From: Streptomyces fradiae ATCC 10745 = DSM 40063
GTDB taxonomy: Bacteria > Actinomycetota > Actinomycetes > Streptomycetales > Streptomycetaceae
DNA: 64,000 nt
NCBI RefSeq assembly: GCF_008704425.1
Contig: NZ_CP023696.1
Span: 1,288,501-1,352,500, forward strand
Reading direction: 5' to 3'
Shown: positions 23,612-31,777 of the stretch, one piece after another
Layout: the number at the start of each line of letters is the position of its first letter
Numbering within the stretch: the first letter of the stretch is position 1
The notes under the pieces: model-generated
Told to the model about the DNA's origin: nothing
The model's input: the letters and a program-made list of their open reading frames with translations, nothing else
The model's database searches: none
Made by a program: the position numbers and the translations under genes

Positions 23612-24592
23612 ATGACCACGTCCACGACCACGCTCCCCGTGTCCGGGCCGCCCGGCGCCGCCGTACGCGTCCTGCGCGCCGCCGCGATCCTCGCCTGCCT
23701 GCCGTATCTGGGCCTCAAGTCCGCCTGGCTGGCCGGGAGCCGGGTCGGGATACCCGACGGGAGCGTGCTGCTGGAGCAGCCCCGGCTGATGGCCGTCGCC
23801 AACGCCGTGACGCTGCTGATGGACCTGTTCGTGATCGTGCTGGCGCTCCTTCTGACCCAGCGGTGGGGGCTCCGGGTGCGCGCCTGGCTCCTGGCCCTCC
23901 CCCTGTGGGTGGCGACCGGGCTGCTGGTCCCGGTCATGCTCGGCTTCCCGGTCGGCGCGGTGGCCGGGCTCCTGGGGGACGACGGGCACACGACCGCCGC
24001 CGGCTCCGTGCCGTTCCTGGACCCGTGGGTGTTCACGCTCGTGTACGGCGGGTTCATCGTGCAGGGTCTGTGTCTGGGCGCGCTGTTCGTCCGGTACGCC
24101 ACCGGGCGGTGGGGCCGCCTGTGGCGGGGCACCGTGGGGGACCTGCCCGCGGGCGGGTCCGGGCCCGGGGTGCGGGCCGTCGCCGTGGCCGCCTCGCTGG
24201 CGCTGCTGCCGGCCGCCGCGCCGCACCTCGGCTGGGCGCTGGGGATGGCGGAGTGGCTGTCCCCGTCGCGGCCGGGCGCCCCGACGGTGGCCTTCCGGGC
24301 CCAGGAGGCGCTGCGGGTCCTGTACGCGGCGGCCGCCGTGACCGGGGTGGGGCTGCTGGTGTTCCGGCGCGGGCGGGCGCTGCCCGTACGGGTCCCGCTC
24401 GCGCTCGCCTGGACCGGGTCGGGCGCCGTGGGCTGCTGGGGCGGCTGGCAGTTCCTCACCGCCCTGGCGCCCGCCGCCGATCCGTCCATGGAGCCGACCG
24501 GCCTTCTCACGCCGGCCTACGCCGGCGAGATGCTCACGGGGATGGCGCTGGCCGGGTGCCTGGCCGTGTTCCTGCGCGGGCGTGCCGGATGA
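23612..24592 (+). CDS. Polytopic membrane protein coupled to a two-component system
   Basis: 326 residues from ATG 23612. Eight or so hydrophobic segments, e.g. AAILACLPYLGLKSAWL, LLMDLFVIVLALLLTQ, WLLALPLWVATGLLVPVMLG, VFTLVYGGFIVQGLCLGALF, AVAVAASLALLPAAAP and VGCWGGWQFLTALAP. No transporter or enzyme motif is recognised. Its stop overlaps the start of the histidine kinase (ATGA), so it is probably an accessory sensor or membrane partner of that system. Confidence 0.82.
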   Translation: MTTSTTTLPVSGPPGAAVRVLRAAAILACLPYLGLKSAWLAGSRVGIPDGSVLLEQPRLMAVANAVTLLMDLFVIVLALLLTQRWGLRVRAWLLALPLWVATGLLVPVMLGFPVGAVAGLLGDDGHTTAAGSVPFLDPWVFTLVYGGFIVQGLCLGALFVRYATGRWGRLWRGTVGDLPAGGSGPGVRAVAVAASLALLPAAAPHLGWALGMAEWLSPSRPGAPTVAFRAQEALRVLYAAAAVTGVGLLVFRRGRALPVRVPLALAWTGSGAVGCWGGWQFLTALAPAADPSMEPTGLLTPAYAGEMLTGMALAGCLAVFLRGRAG

Positions 24593-26106
24593 GCGCGCGG
24601 GGCGAGCGGGGCGGCGGGCGGCCGGGATGGGACCGGGCCGGGGGCCGGGCAGGGGGCCGGGCAGGGGGCCGGACTGGTGGGCGGCCCAGGTGGGCGCGGC
24701 CCGGTGAACGGACCGGCGCGGCCCGGCCCGGTGGGTGGCCGCGGGCGGCCCGGGCCGGTGGGTGGCCGCGGCGGGCCGCCGCCGCGCTGCTGGGGCGCCG
24801 GGCGCGGCTGCGCTGGACCCACCTCGTCCTGGGCGGCGCCCTGCTCATGCCGTACTGGCTGCTCTCGACGGTCGTCCTGTCGCCGTTCGCCGACGGCGCG
24901 GGCCCCTTCGCCGGAGGTTCCCCGTGGCCGCAGTTGGGGGCGTACCTGCTGGCGCTGCCCCTGGCGGCGGTCACCGGCCTCGTCCCGCTGGCCCGGCCGA
25001 TGTCGGTGGCGGCGGCGCGGGCGCTGTGCGGCGTCGGGGCGGAGCGGTTCGCCGACGCCCCGTCGGCGTCCCGCGCCGCCCGGGCCCGCACGGCCGCCTG
25101 GTACACCCTGCACGTGGGGCTCGGCGGCCTGGTCGCCGGGGCCTCCCTGGCGCTGCCGCCGTTCGCGCTGACGACGATGGCGCTGCCCTTCTCGCGGGCC
25201 CTGCGCGAGGCGGAGCCGGTCCGCGCCTGGGGGCTGGACCACCGGTGGTGGCAGCTCCTCGGCGTACCCGCCGGGGCGCTCATGCTGCTCGCCCTCGCCG
25301 CGGCGGCCGCCGGAGCGGGGGCCCTGCTGGCGCGGTGGGCGCCGGTACTGCTCGGCCCCACCCCGGCGGACCGGCTGGCCGCCGCCGAGCGGCGGGCCGC
25401 CGAACTCGCCGTGCGCAACCGCCTCGCCCGCGAACTGCACGACTCCGTCGGCCACGCGCTGAGCGCCGTCACCCTCCAGGCGGGCGCCGCGCGCCGCGTC
25501 GCGTCCGCACCCGAGCCCGACCTGGCCTTCGTCCGGGAGGCGCTGACGGCCATCGAGGAGACGGCGCGGCGCACGGTCGGTGAACTCGACTCGGTCCTGG
25601 GCCTGCTGCGGCGGGGCGAGGACGACGGGGAACCGCCCGGACCCGGTCTGGAGGCGCTGGACACCCTGCTGGCGCACTGCGGGCTCACGGTCGCCTGCAC
25701 GCTGGAGGGCCGACCGGTCGCGGACGTGCCGCCGCGGGTCTCGCGCGAGGCGTACCGGATCGTGCAGGAGGGGCTCAGCAACGCGCTGCGCCACGGAGGG
25801 GCCGCGCCGGTCGTCCTGCGCCTGCGCGCGGCCGAGGGAGAACTGGAGGTCACCATGGACAGTCCGCTCACCGGCCGCGCGCCGGTGGTGCGGCCGGGCG
25901 GCGGCCGGGGGCTGCGCGGCATCGCCGAGCGGGCCGCGCTGCTGGGCGGCCACGCGACGGCGGGCCCGGCCGAGGGGGGCGCGGCCGGCGGGGCCTGTAC
26001 GGACGGGGCCTGCGTGGACGGGGCCTGCATGGGCGGGGCCTGCGCGGACGGGGCTGCGGTGTGGCGGCTGTCCGTGCGGCTCCCGACGGCGGGGGGCCGG
26101 CGGTGA
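24589..26106 (+). CDS. Membrane sensor histidine kinase (HisKA_3 type)
   Basis: 505 residues from ATG 24589. The first 70 residues are Arg/Gly/Pro-rich low complexity, followed by about five membrane segments (HLVLGGALLMPYWLLSTVVL, LLALPLAAVTGLVPLA, ALMLLALAAAAAGAGALL). Dimerisation/phosphoacceptor motif RNRLARELHDSVGHALSAVT with His284, then a HATPase domain with EAYRIVQEGLSNALRHGG and GGRGLRGIAERAALLGG. Between that G-box and the last strand sits a 15-bp-repeat insertion giving Cys470, Cys475, Cys480 and Cys485 (ACxDGACx pattern). It phosphorylates the overlapping LuxR-type regulator gene product; the signal is unknown. Confidence 0.9.
   Translation: MSARGERGGGRPGWDRAGGRAGGRAGGRTGGRPRWARPGERTGAARPGGWPRAARAGGWPRRAAAALLGRRARLRWTHLVLGGALLMPYWLLSTVVLSPFADGAGPFAGGSPWPQLGAYLLALPLAAVTGLVPLARPMSVAAARALCGVGAERFADAPSASRAARARTAAWYTLHVGLGGLVAGASLALPPFALTTMALPFSRALREAEPVRAWGLDHRWWQLLGVPAGALMLLALAAAAAGAGALLARWAPVLLGPTPADRLAAAERRAAELAVRNRLARELHDSVGHALSAVTLQAGAARRVASAPEPDLAFVREALTAIEETARRTVGELDSVLGLLRRGEDDGEPPGPGLEALDTLLAHCGLTVACTLEGRPVADVPPRVSREAYRIVQEGLSNALRHGGAAPVVLRLRAAEGELEVTMDSPLTGRAPVVRPGGGRGLRGIAERAALLGGHATAGPAEGGAAGGACTDGACVDGACMGGACADGAAVWRLSVRLPTAGGRR
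25990..26058 (+). repeat. 15-bp in-frame repeat encoding evenly spaced cysteines
   Basis: Four to five copies of ggggcctgNNNggac-like units in the histidine kinase gene, each adding one cysteine in a five-residue G-A-C-x-D period near the C-terminus. Confidence 0.88.
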
Positions 26107-26756
26107 TCCGCGTCGTGCTCGCCGACGACGAGCGGATGGTCCGCACCGCCCTGCGGGCCATCCTCTCCGCCGAGCCCGACCTGGAGGTCGTCGGGGAGGC
26201 CGCGGACGGCGCCGAGGCCGTGTCCGTGGTGCGGGAGGCGCGGCCCGACGTGGTGCTGATGGACGTGCGGATGCCCGGCGTCGACGGCATCCGCGCGACC
26301 GAGCGGCTGCTGGCGGGCATGCCGGACCCGCCGCGGATCGTGGTCGTCACCACCTTCGAGAACGACCAGTACGTGTACGAGGCGCTGCGGGTCGGCGCGG
26401 CCGGGTTCCTGCTGAAGCGGGCCGGTGCGGAGGACCTCGTCGCGGCGGTGCGGCTGGTGGCGCGCAGCGACTCGCTGCTGTACCCGGCGGCGCTGCGCGG
26501 CCTGGCCGCCGCGTTCGGGCGGCGGGGACCCGCGGCGCCGCCCGCGCCGTGGGTGGCGCGGCTGACCGAGCGGGAGGCGGACGTGCTGCGGCTGATGGCG
26601 ACGGGCCTGGCCAACGCCGAGATCGCCGCCCGGCTGGGGGTGGGCCCGGCGACGGTCAAGACCCATGTGGCGTCCGTGCTCGCCAAGGCGGGCGCGCGGG
26701 ACCGGACGCAGGCGGTGATCGCCGCGTACGAGTCGGGGTTCGTCACGCCGGGGTGA
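26103..26756 (+). CDS. NarL/LuxR-family response regulator
   Basis: 217 residues from GTG 26103, overlapping the kinase stop. Receiver domain with acidic pair ADDE, phosphoacceptor Asp54 in VVLMDVRMPGVDG and conserved Lys in AGFLLKRAG; C-terminal LuxR helix-turn-helix LTEREADVLRLMATGLANAEIAARLGVG...TVKTHV. It forms a two-component pair with the preceding kinase; the likely first target is its own operon. Confidence 0.95.
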   Translation: MIRVVLADDERMVRTALRAILSAEPDLEVVGEAADGAEAVSVVREARPDVVLMDVRMPGVDGIRATERLLAGMPDPPRIVVVTTFENDQYVYEALRVGAAGFLLKRAGAEDLVAAVRLVARSDSLLYPAALRGLAAAFGRRGPAAPPAPWVARLTEREADVLRLMATGLANAEIAARLGVGPATVKTHVASVLAKAGARDRTQAVIAAYESGFVTPG

Positions 26757-26816
26757 GCGGGGTCGGTCGGGCGGCCGGGGCGGGTGCGCGGGCGCGGAGC
26801 GGCTGAGGCGGGAGGG

Positions 26817-26997
26817 CAGGCGCGGGGCGGCCGGGAGGCGGGCGGGCAGACGCGGGGCGGCCGGGAGGCGGGCGGGCCGGGCGGCGGGTGGGCAGACGCG
26901 GGGCGCGGGGCGGCCGGGGCGGGTGCGCGGGCGGCGGGGCGGCCGGGGCGGGTGCGCGGGCGGCGGGGCGGCCGGGGCGGGTGCGCGGGCGGCGGGT
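26817..26997. repeat. Tandem GC repeats of 30 and 29 bp
   Basis: Two copies of a 30-bp unit (gcaggcgcggggcggccggg...) at 26817-26876, and three exact copies of a 29-bp unit starting cggccggggcgggtgcgcgg at 26911-26997. They fill most of the 333-bp spacer between the response regulator and the next gene; the frames through it are low-complexity and are not called. Confidence 0.88.
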
Positions 26998-27089
26998 GGG
27001 GAGCGGGGGGAAGGCGGGGGCGGCCGGGAGCGGGCGGGTGGGGACTGCGAGCATCGACTCCCCTGCCGTTCGCGCTACTTGGAGGCTTC

Positions 27090-27518
27090 GTGCGCCGCCT
27101 GTCGTCCCGACCCCGTTCCCTGTCCGGCTGGACCATGGCCGTCTTCGGGCTGCTGGCCGCGGCGCTCGGCGCGGTGGGCCTGGCGGCCCCGGACGCCCTG
27201 CTGGCGGTGATGGGCTTCGCGCCGGTGCCGGACGGGGCGCGCGCGGAGGGTGACCACACCCTGCTGTTCCTGACCGCGTCGTCCATGGCGGCGGTCAACA
27301 TGGGCGCGTACTACGTGCTCGCCGCCCTCTCCGACTGGCGGGCCTTCTACGGCTGGACGGTGCCGTTCCGGCTGCTGACGTGCACCGTGTTCACGGCGGC
27401 CGTCCTGGCTGGCCGCGCCCCGGCCGGGTTCCTGGGCGTGGGCCTCTGGGAGGGCGCGGGCGCGGCGGCGACCTGGGCGGCGCTGCGGTACGAGCGCCGG
27501 ACCGGCCGCTCGGCCTGA
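27090..27518 (+). CDS. Small four-helix membrane protein
   Basis: 142 residues from GTG 27090, chosen for the ggagg site at 27081-27085; the frame is open upstream but only as repeat sequence. Four hydrophobic segments: GWTMAVFGLLAAALGAVGLA, LLFLTASSMAAVNMGAYYVL, FRLLTCTVFTAAVLAG and GVGLWEGAGAAATWAAL. No family motif is recognised; such DoxX-sized proteins are often of unknown function. Confidence 0.8.
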   Translation: MRRLSSRPRSLSGWTMAVFGLLAAALGAVGLAAPDALLAVMGFAPVPDGARAEGDHTLLFLTASSMAAVNMGAYYVLAALSDWRAFYGWTVPFRLLTCTVFTAAVLAGRAPAGFLGVGLWEGAGAAATWAALRYERRTGRSA

Positions 27519-27528
27519 GGGCCGGTTG

Positions 27529-27583
27529 GGGGGCGGGAGCGTGGCGCCCCGGTCGGGGGCGTCGTGCGGACGCTCCCGCCCCC
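27529..27583. terminator. Bidirectional terminator
   Basis: Perfect 14-bp stem GGGGGCGGGAGCGT (27529-27542) and ACGCTCCCGCCCCC (27570-27583) between the convergent small membrane protein gene and the pectate lyase gene. Confidence 0.8.
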
Positions 27584-27631
27584 GGCTCGTGGGGGCCGGT
27601 GAGCCGTGATGTCGGCGGCCCGGCGGGCGGG

Positions 27632-29026
27632 TCAGCGCAGGCGGCCCGCGCCCGCGTGGTGGGCGAGGAGGGCGGGCAGCACGCCCGGGTGGTCGACCCG
27701 GGTGCGCAGCGTCGGCCGCCAGCCCGCGTCGGCGCGCAGCGCCTCGTCGGGGAACCGCGCGTTGTGCGCCGCCAGCAGGTCCACCGGACGGCCGTTGACG
27801 TGGTTGCCCGCGACGGTGACCGGCGCGTCCTTCCACTTCTTGAGGATCCGCCCGGCCGGTACGCCCTCCGGCAGCCGGAACGAGTTCTTCTCCGCCACCA
27901 GCTGCGACTCGGCACCGATGCCGAAGCTGTAGGCGTACCCGTCGCGGGACACCACGTAGTGGTTGTTGTACACGTCGACCCTGCCGAACCGGACGCGGGG
28001 CGCCCGCTCGACCACGTGGGTGAAGAGGTTGTGGTGGAGGGTGACCCGCAGCCGGCCGCGGTCGGTGGGGCCCGCGCTGTCGCTGTTGCCGATCATCAGG
28101 GTCTTGTCGTGGTCGGCGAAGACGTTCCAGGAGGCCGTCACCAGGTCCGCGCCGCGCACGATGTCGAGTTCGCCGTCGTGCCGCTGGTACAGCTCGCCGT
28201 AGTGGCGGGGCAGGGTGCTGTCCGGGTGGCGCCCGTCGGTGAACGTGTTGTGGTCGATCCACACGTGCGTGGAGTTGTACACGACCATCGAGTCGTACTC
28301 GGAGTTCCACGCGCCGGTCGCCCCGTCCGTGGGGTCCCACTGCGGGAAGCAGTCGAGGGGGCTCTCCAGGGTGAGGTTGCGGACGATGACGTTGTCGGCG
28401 TCCTTGATCTGGAGGCTGCCGCCGGTGATCCCGGCGCCGCGGCCGACGCCGACGATGGTCGTGTCGGAGGGGACGTACGCCTTGACGGCCCGCTCCTGGT
28501 TCTTCGCGGAGGCGGCGCGCAGGTCCTCCTGGGGCCCGCTGACCTCCTTCTCGTACCCCCAGACGGCCGGGTCGTAGTCGGCCAGGTACCGGTCGAAGTC
28601 GTAGCCGGGGGCCTCGAAGACCTCGCAGCCGCCCTCGGTGGCGTCGAGCGTGCCGACCACGCGGATGACGCGCGGGCCGTCGCCGGCGGCGAGGGCGGCG
28701 CGGAACTGCGCCCACGTGGTGACGGTGTGGACGTGCGCCGCGTCCGCGGCGGCGCCGCCCGTGGTGCCGCCGTCGGCGGAGGCCCAGCCGTCGCCGGCGG
28801 GCAGGGTCTGCCGGTGGAGGTCGCGGCCGTGCGCCCACCCGGCGGCGAAGGCGGGTGCGCCCGCGGTGGCCGCCGGGGCGGCGCCGTCGGGGGCCGTCGG
28901 AGGCCCGGCGGGGGGTGCGGCGGGGGCGGCGGGGGCGGCGAGTCCGGTGAGGGTGAGCACCAGCGCGGTGCCGCCGGCCAGCGACACGGCTCTTCTGGTG
29001 ACCTGCGCATGACACTTACGGGGCAT
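27632..29026 (-). CDS. Secreted pectate lyase, PL1 family
   Basis: 464 residues, ATG with aggag just upstream. N-terminal signal peptide with twin arginines (VTRRAVSLAGGTALVLTLTG), cut near APAAP. Right-handed beta-helix with PL1 motifs: YVPSDTTIVGVGRGAGITGG, NVIVRNL, HVWIDHNTFTDGRHPDS, DLVTASWNVFADHDKTLMIG and RVTLHHNLFTHVVERAPRVRFG with the catalytic arginine region, then VDVYNNHYV. It cleaves polygalacturonate by calcium-dependent beta-elimination outside the cell. Last gene of the leftward pectin locus. Confidence 0.93.
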   Translation of the reverse strand: MPRKCHAQVTRRAVSLAGGTALVLTLTGLAAPAAPAAPPAGPPTAPDGAAPAATAGAPAFAAGWAHGRDLHRQTLPAGDGWASADGGTTGGAAADAAHVHTVTTWAQFRAALAAGDGPRVIRVVGTLDATEGGCEVFEAPGYDFDRYLADYDPAVWGYEKEVSGPQEDLRAASAKNQERAVKAYVPSDTTIVGVGRGAGITGGSLQIKDADNVIVRNLTLESPLDCFPQWDPTDGATGAWNSEYDSMVVYNSTHVWIDHNTFTDGRHPDSTLPRHYGELYQRHDGELDIVRGADLVTASWNVFADHDKTLMIGNSDSAGPTDRGRLRVTLHHNLFTHVVERAPRVRFGRVDVYNNHYVVSRDGYAYSFGIGAESQLVAEKNSFRLPEGVPAGRILKKWKDAPVTVAGNHVNGRPVDLLAAHNARFPDEALRADAGWRPTLRTRVDHPGVLPALLAHHAGAGRLR

Positions 29027-29094
29027 TGCGGCTCCTGGGGAAGGGGACGGTGGTGGACGGAGGCGGTGGTGGGAAGGGGCGGTCGGGGGCGCGG

Positions 29095-29922
29095 TCAGGG
29101 GGCGGGCGGCCAGGTGATCCGGTCCGCCGGGACCTCGTCGTCGAGGCGGCGTACGTCACCGGGGGCCAGCACCCGCCCGGCGAGCAGGCCGCGGGCCACC
29201 ATGCGGGCCACCTCCACGGCGCCCGCGGGACGGAAGTGGGTGTCGTCCCGGCGGCCGTCCGGGTGGGCGGGCGACTCGCCGGGCGCCAGCCAGGCGAAGT
29301 ACGCCTTGGAGCCCTCCGGGCCCAGCCGCTGCCACTCGGCGAGCGACGCGGCCTGGACGTCCACGAGCGGCACGCCGTGCTCGGCGGCGAGGGCGCGTAC
29401 GGCGGCCGGGTACTCCCCGTGGGTGGGCACCGCCCGGCCCGACGCGTCGAACCGGCGCCGCTCCACGGAGGTGAGCAGCACGGGCCGGGCACCGCGGGCG
29501 CGCGCCCCGGAGACGTACCGCAGGAGGTGCTCCCGGTAGGTGGTCCAGGGCTCGGTGTGGCGGGCCGGGTCCGCGGCCTTCTGGTCGTTGTGCCCGAACT
29601 GGACGAGCAGGACGTCGCCCGGCCGGACGGCCTCCAGGACGGGGCCGAGCCGCCCCTCGTCCAGGAAGCTCTTGGAACTGCGGCCGTTCACCGCGTGGTT
29701 GGCGACCCGCAGCCGGGGGGTGAGGAAGAGCGGCAGGGCCATGCCCCAGCCGGTCTCCGGCGCGGCGGGGGCGTACTTCTGGGCGGCCGTCGAGTCGCCC
29801 GCTATGTACAGGGTGATCCGGGGCGGCGGCGGGGCGGCCTCCGCCGCCCGGGCGGTGGCGGCCGTGCCCGCCACGGGGAGGGCGGCGAGCGCCGCCACGG
29901 TCCGTCTGCGGCTCAGGGTCAC
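29095..29922 (-). CDS. SGNH hydrolase, rhamnogalacturonan acetylesterase-like (CE12)
   Basis: 275 residues, GTG start. Twin-arginine-like signal SRRRTVAALAALPVAGTAATARA. SGNH blocks: block I GDSTAAQ with the serine nucleophile, block II Gly in NHAVNGRSSKSF, block III VLLVQFGHNDQK, block V DDTHFRPAGA with the catalytic Asp and His. These enzymes remove acetyl groups from rhamnogalacturonan so that lyases can act. Located 68 bp upstream of the pectate lyase and likely co-transcribed. Confidence 0.9.
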   Translation of the reverse strand: MTLSRRRTVAALAALPVAGTAATARAAEAAPPPPRITLYIAGDSTAAQKYAPAAPETGWGMALPLFLTPRLRVANHAVNGRSSKSFLDEGRLGPVLEAVRPGDVLLVQFGHNDQKAADPARHTEPWTTYREHLLRYVSGARARGARPVLLTSVERRRFDASGRAVPTHGEYPAAVRALAAEHGVPLVDVQAASLAEWQRLGPEGSKAYFAWLAPGESPAHPDGRRDDTHFRPAGAVEVARMVARGLLAGRVLAPGDVRRLDDEVPADRITWPPAP

Positions 29923-29945
29923 GTCGTCGTGCCTCGCTCTCGTGC

Positions 29946-30029
29946 GGGGTCTCGTGCGGGCGGGATCTCGTGCGGGGTCTCGTGCGGGCGGGATCTCGTG
30001 CGGGGTCTCGTGCGGGCGGGATCTCGTGC
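29946..30029. repeat. Three-copy 28-bp tandem repeat
   Basis: Unit ggggtctcgtgcgggcgg plus gatctcgtgc, exact 28-bp period, each unit itself two similar halves. It lies in the leader of the acetylesterase gene, followed by gcgggggtcacggt repeats to 30125. No gene in 29923-30177. Confidence 0.9.
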
Positions 30030-30177
30030 GGGGTCACGTGCGGGGCCGCACGCACCGGGGACGCACCAGGGCCGTACCGGGGGTGCGGTGCGGGGGTCAC
30101 GGTGCGGGGGGTCACGGTGCGGGGGTGAGTGGCCGGCGGCGGGGCGCGACCCGGACCGCCGCCGGCCGGTCCGGGGG

Positions 30178-31518
30178 TCAGTCCTTGCCGAACTGCTCGT
30201 TCCACTCGGCCTGGGCCTCGTCGAGCTGCTGGGCGAGGGTGTCGAGGAACTTCTGCGCCGTCGTCGCGCCGAGCAGCAGCTTCTGGAAGTTCGGCTCGTT
30301 CTCCGACTTGCTGATCTTGTTCCAGTCGGGCAGGTAGTACGGGAGCTGGACGATCCTGGTGGAGCCGTCGGTGAGGGCCTGCGCGCCGAGCTTGGTCGCC
30401 TGCGCCTTCTCCAGCCACGGGTCGCGCGCCGCGTCCGTGTTGGCCGGTATGGCGCCGGCGGACTCGTTCCACCTGCTGTTCGCCTGGTGGGAGGCGGCGA
30501 ACTCGATGAACTTCCACGCGGCGGCCTTGTTCTTGCCGGTGCGGAACAGGCTCAGCCCGTCGACCGGGTTCGACACCTGGACGCGGACCCCGCCCGGCCC
30601 GGTCGGGTTCGGGATGCCGGCGAAGCGGTCGGTGCCCAGGGCGTTCACGTGGTCCGTGTACGAGCCGAGGTTGTGGTTCATCATCGCGATGGAGCCCGCG
30701 TCGAACTGGGCGTTCATCTTCTTGAAGTCGTTGTTGACGTCCGCCTCGGGCGTCGCCTTGCGGTACAGGCCGACGTACTTCTCCAGGGCGGCGACGTTCT
30801 TCGGGTCGTTGACGGTGGTCTTGCCGTCCTTCCAGAACTCGGTGATCCCGGACTGCCCGTACATCGCGTCGAGGGCCTGCGCGATGGAGCCGGCGCCGCC
30901 GCGGATGGTGTAGCCGAACCGGTTCTTCCGGGCGTCGGTCAGCTTCTCCGCGGCCGTGTAGAAGGCGTCCCAGGTGGTGGGGGCGGGGAGGCCGGCGGCC
31001 TTGAACAGGTCGGTCCGGTAGTACAGGACGCCGTTGCTGGCGGAGGTGGGCACCGAGTACATCTCGTCGCCGCGCCCGCCCGCCGACTTCACGGACTCGA
31101 CCATGCCGGGGACGAGCTTGCCCTTGAGGGACGACTCCTCGATGCGCTTCCCGACCGGGTCGAGGGCGTTCTGGGCGACCATGTTGGCGAGGTAGGCAGC
31201 GCCGACGCCGCCCACATCGGGCAGGCCGCCGCCCGCGATGGCCGTGTCGTACTTGGACTGGACGTCCTCGCTGGGGATGGGCACGTACCGGACCTCGATG
31301 CCCGGGTTCGCGGCCTCGAAGTCCTTGATGATCTCCTGCCACACGGCGGTCCGCACACCGCCGTTGTTGTCCCAGAAGGTGATGGTGCCCTTGCCCGAGC
31401 CCTCGGCCCCGGCCGCGCCGCTGCCGTCGTCGCCGCAGGCGGTGGCCGTGAGCGCGAGCACGGCGGTCAGGGCGACGGCCGTGGCGGCGCGTCCTCTCGG
31501 GCTTCCGGAGTTGGTCAT
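30178..31518 (-). CDS. Sugar ABC transporter substrate-binding lipoprotein
   Basis: 446 residues from ATG 31518 with gagag upstream. Lipoprotein signal with lipobox LTATAC, so it is anchored outside the membrane. Family 1 solute-binding protein: GTITFWDNNGGVRTAVWQEII, FEAANPGIEVRYVPI, PTSASNGVLYYRTDLFKAAGL, KNKAAAWKFIEFAASH. It probably delivers pectin- or arabinan-derived oligosaccharides to the permeases at 35558-37395. It is unusual that it stands after the GH43 gene, separated from its permeases. Confidence 0.92.
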   Translation of the reverse strand: MTNSGSPRGRAATAVALTAVLALTATACGDDGSGAAGAEGSGKGTITFWDNNGGVRTAVWQEIIKDFEAANPGIEVRYVPIPSEDVQSKYDTAIAGGGLPDVGGVGAAYLANMVAQNALDPVGKRIEESSLKGKLVPGMVESVKSAGGRGDEMYSVPTSASNGVLYYRTDLFKAAGLPAPTTWDAFYTAAEKLTDARKNRFGYTIRGGAGSIAQALDAMYGQSGITEFWKDGKTTVNDPKNVAALEKYVGLYRKATPEADVNNDFKKMNAQFDAGSIAMMNHNLGSYTDHVNALGTDRFAGIPNPTGPGGVRVQVSNPVDGLSLFRTGKNKAAAWKFIEFAASHQANSRWNESAGAIPANTDAARDPWLEKAQATKLGAQALTDGSTRIVQLPYYLPDWNKISKSENEPNFQKLLLGATTAQKFLDTLAQQLDEAQAEWNEQFGKD

Positions 31519-31777
31519 GTCGGCTCTCTCTTTCGGGTGCGTGGTCGTGCGGGGTGTCGGGGTGTCCTCGGGGGAGGGCGGTGCGGGCGGCGCGGTGGGG
31601 GTGGTGCGGGCGCTGCGGCGCGGTGGCGGTGCGGTGGGGGTGGCGGCGCGGGCGGTGGAGTGGGAGGGGGCGTGCGGTGGTGGACCGGCTCGTACTCGGA
31701 GCGCGGGGCGCGGGACGCGGGTGAGGGCCGCCCCACCTGGGCGGGGCGCGGGTCCGGCCACGCCCCGGCGCCCGCCG

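Noticed and set aside
26784..27089. N-terminal extension of the small membrane protein through the GC repeats
   Set aside because: Residues are only Gly/Arg/Ala repeats; a good ggagg site points to GTG 27090.
29946..30029. Possible CRISPR array because of the 28-bp repeat period
   Set aside because: The copies are directly adjacent with no unique spacers, and no cas gene is nearby; it is a tandem repeat. The same holds for the repeats at 26911-26997.
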